A program made the position numbers and the translations under genes. From Streptomyces sp. SUK 48 (lineage in GTDB: Bacteria > Actinomycetota > Actinomycetes > Streptomycetales > Streptomycetaceae), in the NCBI RefSeq assembly GCF_009650765.1, contig NZ_CP045740.1, positions 4,936,001 to 5,000,000 of the forward strand: a stretch of 64,000 nt of DNA, in the 5' to 3' direction. Shown here piece by piece: positions 34,994-44,783 of the stretch. Position 1 is the stretch's first letter; each line of letters opens with the position of its first letter. A model generated the notes under the pieces. That model saw nothing but the letters and a program-made list of their open reading frames with translations, was not told the origin of the DNA and made no database searches.

Positions 34994-35848
34994 ATGCCGT
35001 CCGCCGTACGCGCCCTCGGACCGCCCCTGCTGATGACGCTGGCGCTGCTGGGCACCGCGTCACCCGCCGCCGCCGCCGCACGCCCGGCCGGCTGGTCCCT
35101 CGCGCCCGCCGGCGGCCCCCGCCCGTCCTTCTACGCCGAGGGTGACCCCGGCACCGCCCTCCAGGACACCATCGCCGTGACCAACCCGGCCCGCACCCCG
35201 GTGACGGTACGGCTGCGCGGCACCGGTCTGCCGGTGGTCCTCGCCAGGTCCGCGCTCACCGTCCCGGCCCGCACCCGCGCCGAGGTCCCCTTCACCGTGA
35301 CCGTGCCGTCCGGCTCCGCGCCCGGCGACCGCTCCGGCGCGATCGAGGCGCGCGACGGCACGGGCCGTACGGCGAGCGTCCCGGTACGGCTGCGGATCGC
35401 CGGGCCCCGGCTCGCCGCGCTGACCGTCGAGCAGGTGGCCGTCCACCCGGACGGCATCACGTACCAGCTGGTCAACCGGGGTACGACCGTGCTCGTACCG
35501 ACCCTCGCGGTGCGCGCCGACGGCGTCCTCGGACGCGTCCTCGACCGGGCCCCGCGCACCCTGCCCGTCCGGCTGGCCCCGGGCATCCGGCGCACCCTCA
35601 CCGAGCCGTGGCACGGCCGCCCGCTCCTGGACCGCGTCGATGTACGGCTGACGGTGACGGCGCCGGGCGGTGCGCACGCCACGGCGGACACGGCGGCCAC
35701 GTTCGTCCCGTGGGGCACGCTCGGCGCCCTCGCCGGGGCCGCGGCGACGGCGGCGACGGCCACGTATCTCGTCCGGCGCCGAGGCCGTCGTACCGGCGAG
35801 AGCGAAACCCCCTCCCGTGAGACCGAGTTGACGGGAGCGGCAACGTGA
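34994..35848 (+). CDS. Secreted membrane-anchored DUF916-like protein
   Basis: This has 284 residues, with a signal peptide (about 1-29) and an Ig-like stretch resembling DUF916/WxL-associated proteins (FYAEGDPGTALQDTIAVTNPA; APGDRSGAIEA). A second beta-rich part follows, then a C-terminal transmembrane helix (TLGALAGAAATAATATYLV) and a basic tail. It sits between a sortase substrate and the neocarzinostatin-like protein and overlaps the latter by 4 bases, so the three are co-expressed. Domain identity is by resemblance only. Confidence 0.78.
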   Translation: MPSAVRALGPPLLMTLALLGTASPAAAAARPAGWSLAPAGGPRPSFYAEGDPGTALQDTIAVTNPARTPVTVRLRGTGLPVVLARSALTVPARTRAEVPFTVTVPSGSAPGDRSGAIEARDGTGRTASVPVRLRIAGPRLAALTVEQVAVHPDGITYQLVNRGTTVLVPTLAVRADGVLGRVLDRAPRTLPVRLAPGIRRTLTEPWHGRPLLDRVDVRLTVTAPGGAHATADTAATFVPWGTLGALAGAAATAATATYLVRRRGRRTGESETPSRETELTGAAT

Positions 35849-36929
35849 GGCGGCTCGTGGTCCTGGTCCTCGCGGCGCTGCTCCTGCTGCCGCTCGCGCA
35901 TCCGGCGGCGGCGGACGGACCGGCCGTACGGCTGTCCGCGGCACAGGCCGGCACCGGCGGCTCGGTCACCGTCCACGGCACCGGATGGCGCCCGCGCACC
36001 CTGCTGATGCTGCTGGTCTGCGGCCGGGCCACGCCGTCCCGGGGCGTCATCGGCGGCACCAACTCCTGCGCCAACGCCGACGGCCGCGCCGTCACCACCG
36101 ACGCGCGGGGCGCCTTCGCCAAGAAGCTGCCGGTCGCCGAGCCACCCGTGCCCTGCCCCTGCGTGGTGCACGTGGCCACGGTCACCGGCACCCCGGCCCA
36201 GGCGGACGCCGTCCTCGACGTCGCCGGACACCCCGTCGCCCCGCTGCCCGCTGAGCCCTCCGGCGGGGCCCTGTCGATCCTGTCCGACACCCGGCTGACC
36301 GGCTCCGGCTCCCCGCTGACCTGGTTCGGCGCCCCGCCGGGCCGCACCCTGGTCTTCACCGCGGGCAACCTCGGCACCACGCCCGTCAAGGACCCGGTCT
36401 TCCAAGTCGGCACCGCGCACGGCGTGTTCGCCCCCGAGTGGGACGACCGGCAGTGGCACGGCACCCTCGCGCCCGGAAAGAAGGCGCAGATCGAGCTGCC
36501 GGTGGAACTGTCCGCCGGGGCGCACGGCGACTACACCGTCTCCCTGAAGCACGACGGCAAGCTCCTCGCCGAACAGCCCTGGGGCGTGGGCCGGCCCTGG
36601 GGCGTGACCCTCTTCTGGGTCCTGCTCTGCCTGGTCGTACCGGCGGCCCTGTTCCGCGCCGGGATGGCCGTGGTGGACCGGGTACGCCCCCGCCGCCCGG
36701 CCGGGCCCCGCACCCCGCGCCCCTCTTCCCCGCGCCACCGTTCCCCGCGCCTCCGCCTCCCGCACCCCGCCCCTCGCGCGAGGACCTCACCGCCCCCGGG
36801 CCCCCGGCCACCGCCCTCCCGTGGTTCGCCCCGGGCACGGCGCCGGGCCCGCGCTCCGCACCGCACGACGACAGCCCGACGAGTCGTACCACCCCCGGTA
36901 CGACCCCCACCGGAAAGGGACCCACGTGA
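35845..36929 (+). CDS. Secreted neocarzinostatin-like surface protein with an apparent frameshift
   Basis: The first frame encodes a signal peptide (LVVLVLAALLLLPLAHPAAA) and a beta domain starting AVRLSAAQAGTGGSVTVHGTGW, which resembles neocarzinostatin/macromomycin-type folds. A transmembrane helix (VTLFWVLLCLVVPAALF) and a basic Pro-rich start of the tail follow. That frame then has no stop until 38511, running through the next gene. From about 36680-36725 another frame gives a sensible Pro-rich tail (APLFPAPPFPAPPPP, TALPWFAPG) ending at a TGA that overlaps the next GTG (GTGA at 36926-36929). A single missing base is the simplest explanation, by sequencing error or real mutation. Confidence 0.75.
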
Positions 36930-38197
36930 GCATGCGAAGGAGAGGTACGGCGGTGGGCGCCGCGCTGGTGCTGAGCGGCGCGGGCGCCCTGCTGGGCCTG
37001 GCCGCGACGCCCGCGCAGGCGGCGACCGTGGCGTACGCCACGCACTGTGTGCCGCCCGCGGGCATCAGTCCCGTCGACGGCACGACGCAGGTCGAGATCA
37101 CCGCGCCCGCGACGGCGAAGGTGGGCGACACGGTGGACGTCGGATGGAAGTTCGTCCAGGCCGCCTCCAAGAACCCCGACATCATCGACCTGCCCGCGAA
37201 CTCGGTGCAGCCCTCGGGCGTGCTGAAGGCGGCGGGCGCGCAGACCGCCGACATCGCGATGCGGGGGCCGCGGCAGAACCCCGCGATCCCCAAGGGCGCC
37301 CAGATGGTGCTGTCCGACATGAAGGGCAGCGTGAAGCTGACGGCGCCGGGGGAGGTGACACTGACGCCGGACGCGTACACGGTGAACGCGATGTCGACGG
37401 ACACGAAGTGCACACCGAAGGAGACGGTTCAGCGGTCGGCGACGATCAAGGTCACGGCGGCGGGCGGCACTTCGACTCCGACCCCGACACCAACCCCGAC
37501 GCCGACCCCCACCGCCACCCCCACCCCCACGCCGTCCACGTCGGGCGGCACCGGGCAGACCGACTTCACCGGCAAGGAGGTACAGATCCCCTACGCGTGC
37601 AAGACCCCGATCGGCGACAAGAGCGCCACCTCGCCGGTGCGGATCGACGCGAAGAAGAGCGGCGGGGACTACGCCCTCACGGTGCGGTTCGGGAAGTCGG
37701 TGATGGACAGCCCCGCCGACATCCCCGCGGGCTCCGTGAAGCCGTCCATGGAGGTGGCCGTCGGCGGCGCCGACAAGGGCACGGTCCCCGTGGCGGGCCC
37801 CGCCAACGCCGCCCCCATCAAGTCCGGCGACCCCATCGCGATCCCCGACCTCACCGGCACCTACAAACCCGGCGCGACGGGCTCCTCGACCCTCTCCCCG
37901 GGCGTCCTGACCATCAACGCCCTGGGCACGACGACCACCTGCACCCCGGTCAGGACGCAGGTCTCGCTCACCCTGGACACGAGCGGCCGGCCGGGCGGCA
38001 CCTCGGGAGGGACGTCCACCTCCGGCGGCTCGACGGGCGGAGCCGGCGGCACCGGCGGTACCAGCGGCTCCGGCGGCCTGGCCGACACGGGCGCGAGCGA
38101 CCACGGAACCCTGAAGGCCCTGGGCCTGGTGGCCGGCACGGCGATCCTCCTGGGCGCCGCGGTCTTCACCTTCATGCCCCGGCCCCGCCGACGCTAG
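36926..38197 (+). CDS. Two-domain LADTG cell-wall-anchored surface protein
   Basis: The 423-residue protein has a signal peptide (about 1-33). Its two Cys-bounded domains are related to the one at 34204: the first has HCVPPAG to TKCTPKE, the second YACKTPIGDKSA to TTTTCTP. They are joined by a Thr-Pro repeat linker and followed by a Gly/Ser/Thr tract, LADTG, a hydrophobic helix and Arg tail. LAxTG is the motif preferred by Streptomyces class E sortases. GTG 36926 follows AAAGGGA. It is probably a paralogue of the 34204 gene with a duplicated domain. Confidence 0.86.
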   Translation: MSMRRRGTAVGAALVLSGAGALLGLAATPAQAATVAYATHCVPPAGISPVDGTTQVEITAPATAKVGDTVDVGWKFVQAASKNPDIIDLPANSVQPSGVLKAAGAQTADIAMRGPRQNPAIPKGAQMVLSDMKGSVKLTAPGEVTLTPDAYTVNAMSTDTKCTPKETVQRSATIKVTAAGGTSTPTPTPTPTPTPTATPTPTPSTSGGTGQTDFTGKEVQIPYACKTPIGDKSATSPVRIDAKKSGGDYALTVRFGKSVMDSPADIPAGSVKPSMEVAVGGADKGTVPVAGPANAAPIKSGDPIAIPDLTGTYKPGATGSSTLSPGVLTINALGTTTTCTPVRTQVSLTLDTSGRPGGTSGGTSTSGGSTGGAGGTGGTSGSGGLADTGASDHGTLKALGLVAGTAILLGAAVFTFMPRPRRR

Positions 38198-38213
38198 CCG
38201 GCCTGTCTGTGGC

Positions 38214-38260
38214 CGGGGGCGCGGGGAACCGCGCGGACAACCACCACGCACCCGCACCCG
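38214..38260. repeat. Dispersed intergenic repeat, copy 1
   Basis: GGGGGCGCGGGGAACCGCGCGG and the following CCACCACGCACC match the core of the elements at 60744 and 62941 (reverse strand). This GC-rich motif is common between Streptomyces genes. Confidence 0.6.
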
Positions 38261-38300
38261 CCCACGCACAAGGCCCCCCACGGCGCCGAGGCGCAAAAAC

Positions 38301-38343
38301 GACGAGGGCCGCCCCACCCACCCGGGGTGCGACGGCCCTCGTC
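38301..38343. terminator. Bidirectional terminator between surface-protein and POT genes
   Basis: An 11-bp stem (38301-38311 with 38333-38343) holds an inner CACCC/GGGTG hairpin. It lies between the stops of convergent genes at 38197 and 38360. Confidence 0.8.
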
Positions 38344-38359
38344 GGCCACGTCCCAGCGA

Positions 38360-39865
38360 CTAGCGCACGTCGCCCATCAGCTTGTTCACCTTGCTGCGGT
38401 ACATCCACACCGCCACACCGGCGAGCACCGCGAGGACGGCCTCCAGCATCACGAAGCCCATCTTGTCGAGGTTCACCCCGCCGACCGCCGGGTTCGACAG
38501 CAGCGCGGTGATGGAGTCGCCCGCGGTGACCGCGAGGAACCAGACGCCCATCATCTGCGAGGCGTACTTCTTCGGCGCCATCTTCGTCGTCACCGACAGA
38601 CCCACCGGCGACAGCGTCAGCTCACCGACGGTCTGCAGGAAGTAGATGCCGACCAGCCACATCGCCGCGGCCTTGTGGCCGTCCTGCGCGATGGACAGCG
38701 GGGCGAGGAACACGAAGAAGGAAGCGCCGACCAGCACCAGACCGGAGGAGAACTTCACGATCGTGCTCGGCTCCTTGCCGCGCCGGTTCAGCCACAGCCA
38801 CAGCCAGGCGAAGACCGGCGCGAGGGCCATGATCATGACCGGGTTGACCGACTGGTACCAGGAGACCGGGAAGTTCCAGCCGAAGATGGTGTTCTTGGCG
38901 GAGGCGTCGGCGAACAGCGACAGGGTCGAACCGCCCTGGTCGTAGATCATCCAGAAGACCGCGGCGGCCACGAAGAACCAGATGTAGGCGCGGACCTTCG
39001 AGCGCTCCTCGCCGTCGAGGTCCTTGTCGCGCAGGATCCGGCCGATGACCAGGATCGGCACGATGAGGCCGATGAGGGTCAGCGGGATCAGCGCCCAGTT
39101 GAGGGTGAAGTGACCGGTGAAGCCGACGATGCCGTAGAAGATCACGGCGATGGCCAGCCAGATCAGGCCCTTGCGCAGGGTGGTGGCCTTCTCCTGGGCC
39201 GTCATCGGCGTCGGGACGACCTTGCTCTGCTCGCTCAGGTGGCGGCCGCCCAGCAGGTACTGGACCAGGCCCAGCGCCATGCCGAGCGCGGCCAGCGCGA
39301 AGCCGAAGTGCCAGTTGACGTTCTCACCGATGGTGCCGATGACCAGCGGAGCGATGAACGCGCCCAGGTTGATGCCGATGTAGAAGAGCGTGAAGCCACC
39401 GTCGCGGCGCGCGTCCTTCGGACCGTCGTACAGGTGGCCGACCATCGTGGAGATGTTGGCCTTCAGCAGACCGGAACCGATGGCGACCAGGACCAGGCCG
39501 ACGAAGAAGCTCGCGGCGACCGGCAGCGCCAGGCAGAGATGGCCCAGCATGATGATCAGACCCGCGACCGCGACCGTCTTACGGGGGCCGAGGAGCCGGT
39601 CGGCGACCCAGCCGCCGGGCAGGGCGAGCAGGTACACGAGCGAGAGGTAGACGGAGTAGATCGCCGTCGCCGTGCCCGCGCTCATGTGCAGGCCGCCCGG
39701 GGCCACCAGGTACAGGGGGAGCAGGGCCCGCATGCCGTAGTAGGAGAACCGCTCCCACATCTCGGTCATGAACAGAGTGGCCAGGCCGCGGGGGTGGCCG
39801 AAGAAGGTCTTCTCGGTGCCGGGGGTGCCCGGGTGGACCGAGTCCTTCGTCAGGCTGGACGCCAT
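38360..39865 (-). CDS. POT/PTR-family proton-coupled oligopeptide transporter
   Basis: The 501-residue membrane protein has about 12-14 helices. The ExxER-type motif is EMWERFSYYGMRALL in helix 1, and the PTR signature is FTLFYIGINLGAFIAP. A GKxSSG... IGxGxxKAN element (AIGSGLLKANISTMVG) also matches. It takes up di- and tripeptides with protons across the cytoplasmic membrane. ATG 39865 follows AAGGAA. It is monocistronic, with a 497-bp divergent region upstream shared with the response regulator. Confidence 0.94.
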   Translation of the reverse strand: MASSLTKDSVHPGTPGTEKTFFGHPRGLATLFMTEMWERFSYYGMRALLPLYLVAPGGLHMSAGTATAIYSVYLSLVYLLALPGGWVADRLLGPRKTVAVAGLIIMLGHLCLALPVAASFFVGLVLVAIGSGLLKANISTMVGHLYDGPKDARRDGGFTLFYIGINLGAFIAPLVIGTIGENVNWHFGFALAALGMALGLVQYLLGGRHLSEQSKVVPTPMTAQEKATTLRKGLIWLAIAVIFYGIVGFTGHFTLNWALIPLTLIGLIVPILVIGRILRDKDLDGEERSKVRAYIWFFVAAAVFWMIYDQGGSTLSLFADASAKNTIFGWNFPVSWYQSVNPVMIMALAPVFAWLWLWLNRRGKEPSTIVKFSSGLVLVGASFFVFLAPLSIAQDGHKAAAMWLVGIYFLQTVGELTLSPVGLSVTTKMAPKKYASQMMGVWFLAVTAGDSITALLSNPAVGGVNLDKMGFVMLEAVLAVLAGVAVWMYRSKVNKLMGDVR

Positions 39866-40362
39866 GGTCGTTCCTTGCTGGTCGGGACGCGCGGTGGAGC
39901 GTTGCGCGCCCGGTGGGGGTGGCGGCCGGCACCGGCGGGGTCGGCCGTCCGCCCCCAACGCCCGGGGGAGTCCGCTCCGGATCACGAAACGGTGGACGGC
40001 GACCACCGGGATCCACGCTCCGTGACGCGACGATGCGTCCGGAGCCCGGCCAGAGGTCATTCCTTTCAAGGCCGGTCGGACCCGACCGGCCCGCACACAA
40101 GAAGGACCTTCAGCGTCAATGCCCGCCAAAGGTCCCCGGGTGTACTACAGGCGTTCACGTCACTGTACGTCAGGACACCGCCCGGTATGGAAGGACTTGA
40201 GACGCGGATCACAGGTGTCGAGGGAACCGCGCGACGGAATTCGAAGGCCCCTTCTACGATCGCATCCCACAGGTGATGGTTCGTACCGCCGGGCACCCCG
40301 GGTAAGAATCCCGGGAACCGATCACACCACGGCACCGCACGCGGGCGGTCTACCATCACCTC
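39866..40362. promoter_or_regulatory. Divergent promoter region, transporter/response regulator
   Basis: No gene is seen in these 497 bases. A CCCGGG-TAAGAATC-CCGGG hairpin lies near 40295. A TACCAT -10-like box (40351-40356) sits 6 bases before the ATG at 40363 with no ribosome site, which suggests a leaderless transcript for the regulator. Confidence 0.4.
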
Positions 40363-41040
40363 ATGACCCGTGTACTGCTCGCCGAGGACGACGCGTCCAT
40401 CTCGGAACCGCTGGCCCGCGCCCTGCGCCGGGAAGGTTACGAGGTCGAGGTGCGCGAGGACGGACCCACCGCGCTCGACGCCGGAATGCAGGGGGGCGTC
40501 GATCTGGTCGTACTGGACCTCGGCCTGCCCGGCATGGACGGCCTGGAGGTCGCCCGCCGGCTGCGCGCCGACGGCCACACCGTGCCGATCCTCATCCTGA
40601 CCGCGCGGGCCGACGAGGTGGACACCGTCGTCGGCCTGGACGCGGGCGCCGACGACTACGTCACCAAGCCCTTCCGCCTCGCCGAACTCCTCGCCCGCGT
40701 ACGGGCCCTGCTGCGCCGCGGCGCGGCCGAGCCGCAGCAGCCCCCGGCCACCCATGGTGTGCGCATCGACGTGGAGTCGCACCGCGCGTGGATGGGCGAC
40801 GAGGAACTCCAGCTCACCGCCAAGGAGTTCGACCTGCTGCGGGTGCTGGTGCGCGACGCCGGCCGCGTGGTGACGCGCGACCAGCTGATGCGCGAGGTCT
40901 GGGACACCACCTGGTGGTCGTCGACCAAGACCCTCGACATGCACATCTCCTGGCTGCGCAAGAAGCTCGGCGACGACGCGGCCAACCCCCGCTACATCGC
41001 CACGGTCCGGGGCGTGGGCTTCCGCTTCGAGAAGAGCTGA
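40363..41040 (+). CDS. OmpR/PhoB-family response regulator
   Basis: The 225-residue protein has a complete receiver: the acidic pair in LLAEDDASI, phospho-acceptor Asp52 in VVLDLGLPGMDG, and Lys102 in YVTKPF. A winged helix ends YIATVRGVGFRFEKS. Unlike the atypical regulator at 4700 it has all phosphorylation residues. It is co-transcribed with the histidine kinase 41 bases downstream. No ribosome site precedes the ATG, so translation is probably leaderless. Confidence 0.95.
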   Translation: MTRVLLAEDDASISEPLARALRREGYEVEVREDGPTALDAGMQGGVDLVVLDLGLPGMDGLEVARRLRADGHTVPILILTARADEVDTVVGLDAGADDYVTKPFRLAELLARVRALLRRGAAEPQQPPATHGVRIDVESHRAWMGDEELQLTAKEFDLLRVLVRDAGRVVTRDQLMREVWDTTWWSSTKTLDMHISWLRKKLGDDAANPRYIATVRGVGFRFEKS

Positions 41041-41081
41041 GCCCCGCACCGGGGCCCGGCGGTCACCTCAGGTAACGGAAC

Positions 41082-42353
41082 ATGCGTCGACGTCTCATTC
41101 AATCCACCCTCGCCGTCGTCCTCGTGGTGATCGCCGTCTTCGGCGTCTCCCTGGTGATCGTCGAGACCCGGACGATCACCAACAGTGCCCAGGAGCGGGT
41201 GGAGTCCGAGGCGGTGCGGCTGGCCAGCATCGTGGACAGCCGCATCCTGGCCGCGGAGAACGTCAACGGCGACGCGCTGCGCAACCCGGTCAGCAAAGAG
41301 CAGTACGCGGTGATCGAGATGCCCGGCCGGCCGCCGATCGAGATCGGCACCCGGCCCGTCGGCGACGTCATCCACGCCACCCAGCACGGCGAGGAGGGCG
41401 AGACCGTCACCGTGCAGGAGCCGCGCTCCGCGGTCACCCGCGAGGTCGGCCGCACCCTGCTGATCATCGGCCTGGTGGCGCTGCTCGCGGTGGTCGCGGC
41501 CGTGCTGCTCGCGGTGCGCCAGGCCAACCGGCTCGCCTCCCCGCTGACCGACCTCGCCTCCACCGCGGAACGCCTCGGCTCGGGCGACCCGCGCCCGCGG
41601 CACAAGCGGTACGGCGTCCCCGAGCTGGACCGGGTCGCCGATGTGCTGGACTCCTCCGCCGAGAAGATCGCGCGGATGCTGACCGCCGAGCGGCGGCTCG
41701 CCGCCGACGCCTCCCACCAGCTGCGCACCCCGCTCACCGCGCTGTCCATGCGGCTGGAGGAGATCACCCTCACCGACGATCCGGACATCGTGAAGGAGGA
41801 GGCGAACGTCGCGCTGACGCAGGTCGAGCGGCTCACCGACGTGGTCGAGCGGCTGCTGACGAACTCCCGCGACCCGCGCACCGGCTCCGCCGTCACCTTC
41901 GACCTGGACGAGGTCATCCAGCAGCAGCTCGCCGAGTGGCGGCCCGCCTACCGCGGCGTGGGCCGGGCCATCGTCAGCTCGGGCAAGCGGCACCTCCAGG
42001 CCGTGGGCACCCCGGGCGCGGTCGCCCAGGTGCTGGCCGCGCTGATCGAGAACTCGCTGATGCACGGCGGCGGCACCGTCGCGCTGCGCACCCGGGTCAC
42101 CGGCAACCAGGCCGTGGTCGAGGTCACGGACGAGGGGCCGGGGGTGCCGGCCGACCTCGGGGCGCGGATCTTCGAGCGGACCATCAGCGGCCGCAACTCC
42201 ACGGGCATCGGCCTCGCCGTCGCCCGGGACCTCGCCGAGGCCGACGGCGGCCGCCTGGAACTGCTCCAGGCCCAGCCCCCGGTCTTCGGCCTGTTCCTCT
42301 CCCGCACGCCCCCGGCCCGCAAGACGGACGAGGACCTGCCGACCGTCCGCTGA
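41082..42353 (+). CDS. Sensor histidine kinase, HAMP-HisKA-HATPase
   Basis: This has 423 residues. Two transmembrane helices (about 7-27 and 127-147) flank an extracytoplasmic domain of about 100 residues. A HAMP linker, the H-box DASHQLRTPLTALS with His at about 212, N-box LIENSLMHGGG, G1 VTDEGPGVPADL and G2 STGIGLAVARDLAE follow. It is the partner kinase of the upstream regulator. The sensed signal is unknown; the extracytoplasmic part has no family I recognise. AGGTAACGG lies before the ATG. Confidence 0.95.
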   Translation: MRRRLIQSTLAVVLVVIAVFGVSLVIVETRTITNSAQERVESEAVRLASIVDSRILAAENVNGDALRNPVSKEQYAVIEMPGRPPIEIGTRPVGDVIHATQHGEEGETVTVQEPRSAVTREVGRTLLIIGLVALLAVVAAVLLAVRQANRLASPLTDLASTAERLGSGDPRPRHKRYGVPELDRVADVLDSSAEKIARMLTAERRLAADASHQLRTPLTALSMRLEEITLTDDPDIVKEEANVALTQVERLTDVVERLLTNSRDPRTGSAVTFDLDEVIQQQLAEWRPAYRGVGRAIVSSGKRHLQAVGTPGAVAQVLAALIENSLMHGGGTVALRTRVTGNQAVVEVTDEGPGVPADLGARIFERTISGRNSTGIGLAVARDLAEADGGRLELLQAQPPVFGLFLSRTPPARKTDEDLPTVR

Positions 42354-42412
42354 GCGGTACGGCCGCCAGGCCCTCGTGCGGTCTGTCTGCGGTCCGCTGA
42401 GCCGGGCAGCGG

Positions 42413-42919
42413 TCAGGGCACCCGCTGCGTCCTCGGCTCGGGCTCGCTAGGGGAGCGGCGCGACTCCGCCGCCAGGATCTCCTCGGCCTCCTGCGCGGGC
42501 ATCGCGCGGAACACCCAGGTGCGGTACGACCAGAAGCGGAACAGGGTCGCGATCCCGATGCCGAGGAACTTGAAGACGTTGCTCTCCAGCGGGCTGTCCC
42601 AGCCGAGGCCGTAGGTGGCCAGGAAGAGCACGCCGTTCTCGATCACCAGGCCGATCGCGCTGAAGAACAGGAACAGCGTGAGTTCCTTGGTGCGGCCACT
42701 GCGGTCACGGTCCCGGTACGTCCAGTAACGGAAGCCGACGTAGTTGAAGGCGATGGCGACCACGGTCGCGATGATGCTGGCGCGCACCACCGGCAGCGTC
42801 GAAACGTGCCGGACCAGGTTGAACACGCCCAGATTCACCAGGACACCGGCGCCGCCGACGGCACCGAACTTGGCCATCTCGCCCACGAGCCGTTGCAGCC
42901 CCGAGGAACGCTGTTCCAT
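42413..42919 (-). CDS. GtrA-family membrane protein
   Basis: The 168-residue protein has four transmembrane helices in the GtrA pattern: FGAVGGAGVLVNLGVFNLV, then VVAIAFNYVGFRYWTY, LFLFFSAIGLVIENGVLFL, and FKFLGIGIATLFRFWSYRTWVF. GtrA proteins are thought to flip lipid-linked sugars for cell-wall or O-antigen glycosylation. The C-terminal tail is acidic and disordered. The divergent neighbour is purK. The glycosylation-related LCP/GT2 genes 10 kb away may be functionally linked. Confidence 0.9.
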   Translation of the reverse strand: MEQRSSGLQRLVGEMAKFGAVGGAGVLVNLGVFNLVRHVSTLPVVRASIIATVVAIAFNYVGFRYWTYRDRDRSGRTKELTLFLFFSAIGLVIENGVLFLATYGLGWDSPLESNVFKFLGIGIATLFRFWSYRTWVFRAMPAQEAEEILAAESRRSPSEPEPRTQRVP

Positions 42920-43125
42920 GGCGTTGCAGCTCCCGTCGGTAGGTTTTGGTCAACTGGGCCATGCTAGCGGCGCGCGGGGCCCGATGCCTGAGGACCAGGC
43001 CAGTGCGGGGAAACAGGTCGGAAAGAGGCCGGAAAGCGGTGGGTAAGAGCCGGGAACGGACGTACGGGGGGCCCGTGCGGAGGGACGCGATCCGGCCGGT
43101 CCGCGATGGCCGATACGCTGTAGGT

Positions 43126-44265
43126 GTGACGTTCCCGGTAGTCGGCATGGTCGGCGGTGGTCAGCTCGCGCGTATGACGCACGAGGCGGGCATCCCGCTG
43201 GGCATCAGGTTCAAGCTCCTCAGTGACACCCCTCAGGATTCCGCGGCGCAGGTCGTGAGCGATGTCGTCATCGGCGACTATCGCGATCTGGACACGCTGC
43301 GCGAGTTCGCGCGCGGTTGTGACGTGATCACCTTCGATCACGAGCACGTCCCCACCGAGCACCTCAGGGCCCTCGAAGCGGACGGCATCCCCGTCCGCCC
43401 GGGCCCCGACGCGCTCGTGCACGCCCAGGACAAGGGCGTGATGCGGGCGCGGCTCGACGCGATCGGCGTCCCGTGCCCCCGGCACCGGATCGTCGCCGAT
43501 CCCGACGACGTGGTGCGGTTCGCGGACGAGGGCGACGGTTTCCCCGTCGTCCTGAAGACCGTCCGCGGCGGCTACGACGGCAAGGGCGTGTGGGTCGTCG
43601 ACTCCGCCGAGGAGGCCGCCGAGCCGTTCCGGGCGGGCGTGCCGGTCCTCGCCGAGGAGAAGGTCGACTACGTCCGCGAGCTCGCCGCCAACGTCGTACG
43701 CTCCCCGCACGGCCAGGCCGTCGCCTACCCGGTGGTGGAGTCCCGGCAGGTGAACGGCGTGTGCGACACGGTCATAGCCCCCGCCCCCGACCTGGACGAG
43801 GAGCTGGCGCTCGGCGCCGAGCGGCTCGCCCTCACCATCGCCAAGGAACTGGACGTCGTCGGGCACCTCGCCGTCGAGCTGTTCCAGACCCGCGACGGCC
43901 GCGTCCTCGTCAACGAACTGGCGATGCGCCCGCACAACTCCGGCCACTGGACCCAGGACGGCGCGATCACCTCGCAGTTCGCCAACCACGTCCGCGCGGT
44001 CCTCGACCTGCCTCTCGGCGACCCGCGCCCGCGCGCGAAGTGGACCGTGATGGTCAATGTGCTGGGCGGCGACTACCCGGACATGTACTCCGCGTACCTG
44101 CACTGCATGGCCCGCGACCCCAAGCTCAAGATCCACATGTACGGCAAGGACGTGAAGCCCGGCCGCAAGGTGGGACACGTCAACACCTACGGCGACGACC
44201 TGGACGACGTGCTGGAGCGCGCCCGTCACGCAGCCGGCTACCTGAGAGGCACCATCACCGAATGA
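43126..44265 (+). CDS. purK: N5-carboxyaminoimidazole ribonucleotide synthase
   Basis: The 379-residue ATP-grasp enzyme opens [18 protein letters not shown]. It contains the ATP loop [16 protein letters not shown] and the metal end [18 protein letters not shown]. It makes N5-CAIR from AIR, bicarbonate and ATP in purine synthesis. Start GTG 43126 begins at the conserved N-terminus. A TACGCT -10-like box ends 6 bases before it and there is no ribosome site, so the mRNA may be leaderless. It overlaps purE by 4 bases. Confidence 0.96.
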   Translation: MTFPVVGMVGGGQLARMTHEAGIPLGIRFKLLSDTPQDSAAQVVSDVVIGDYRDLDTLREFARGCDVITFDHEHVPTEHLRALEADGIPVRPGPDALVHAQDKGVMRARLDAIGVPCPRHRIVADPDDVVRFADEGDGFPVVLKTVRGGYDGKGVWVVDSAEEAAEPFRAGVPVLAEEKVDYVRELAANVVRSPHGQAVAYPVVESRQVNGVCDTVIAPAPDLDEELALGAERLALTIAKELDVVGHLAVELFQTRDGRVLVNELAMRPHNSGHWTQDGAITSQFANHVRAVLDLPLGDPRPRAKWTVMVNVLGGDYPDMYSAYLHCMARDPKLKIHMYGKDVKPGRKVGHVNTYGDDLDDVLERARHAAGYLRGTITE

Positions 44266-44783
44266 GCCCCGTTGTTGGCATCGTCATGGGGTCGGACTCC
44301 GACTGGCCCGTCATGGAAGCCGCCGCCAAGGCCCTGGACGAGTTCGAGATCGCCTACGAGGTCGACGTCGTCTCCGCGCACCGGATGCCCCGCGAGATGA
44401 TCACGTACGGCGAGCAGGCCGCCGACCGCGGGCTCAAGGTGATCATCGCCGGCGCGGGCGGCGCCGCCCATCTGCCGGGCATGCTCGCCTCCGTCACCCC
44501 GCTGCCGGTCATCGGCGTGCCGGTGCCGCTGAAGTACCTCGACGGCATGGACTCCCTGCTGTCGATCGTGCAGATGCCGGCCGGTGTCCCCGTCGCCACC
44601 GTCTCCGTCGCCGGTGCCCGCAACGCCGGGCTGCTCGCGGCCCGCATCCTCGCCACGCACGACGAGGACCTGCTGCACCGGATGCGTGACTTCCAGCACG
44701 AACTGAACGAGCAGGCCACCGAGAAGGGCAAGCGGCTGCGCTCCAAGGTCGAGGGCGCCGGCGGCTTCGGCTTCGGGAAGTGA
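44262..44783 (+). CDS. purE: N5-CAIR mutase
   Basis: This is a 173-residue class I PurE. Active-site motifs are [21 protein letters not shown] and [13 protein letters not shown]. It converts N5-CAIR to CAIR, the step after PurK. The ATG overlaps the purK stop, and its own stop overlaps the dipeptidase GTG, so three genes are translationally coupled. The 10-residue C-terminal extension GAGGFGFGK is typical of actinobacteria. Confidence 0.97.
   Translation: MSPVVGIVMGSDSDWPVMEAAAKALDEFEIAYEVDVVSAHRMPREMITYGEQAADRGLKVIIAGAGGAAHLPGMLASVTPLPVIGVPVPLKYLDGMDSLLSIVQMPAGVPVATVSVAGARNAGLLAARILATHDEDLLHRMRDFQHELNEQATEKGKRLRSKVEGAGGFGFGK

Noticed and set aside
36929..38511. C-terminal extension of the neocarzinostatin-like protein to 38511
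   Set aside because: It overlaps the whole LADTG protein gene and is Arg/Gly-rich low-complexity sequence; a frameshift with an end at 36929 explains the data better.
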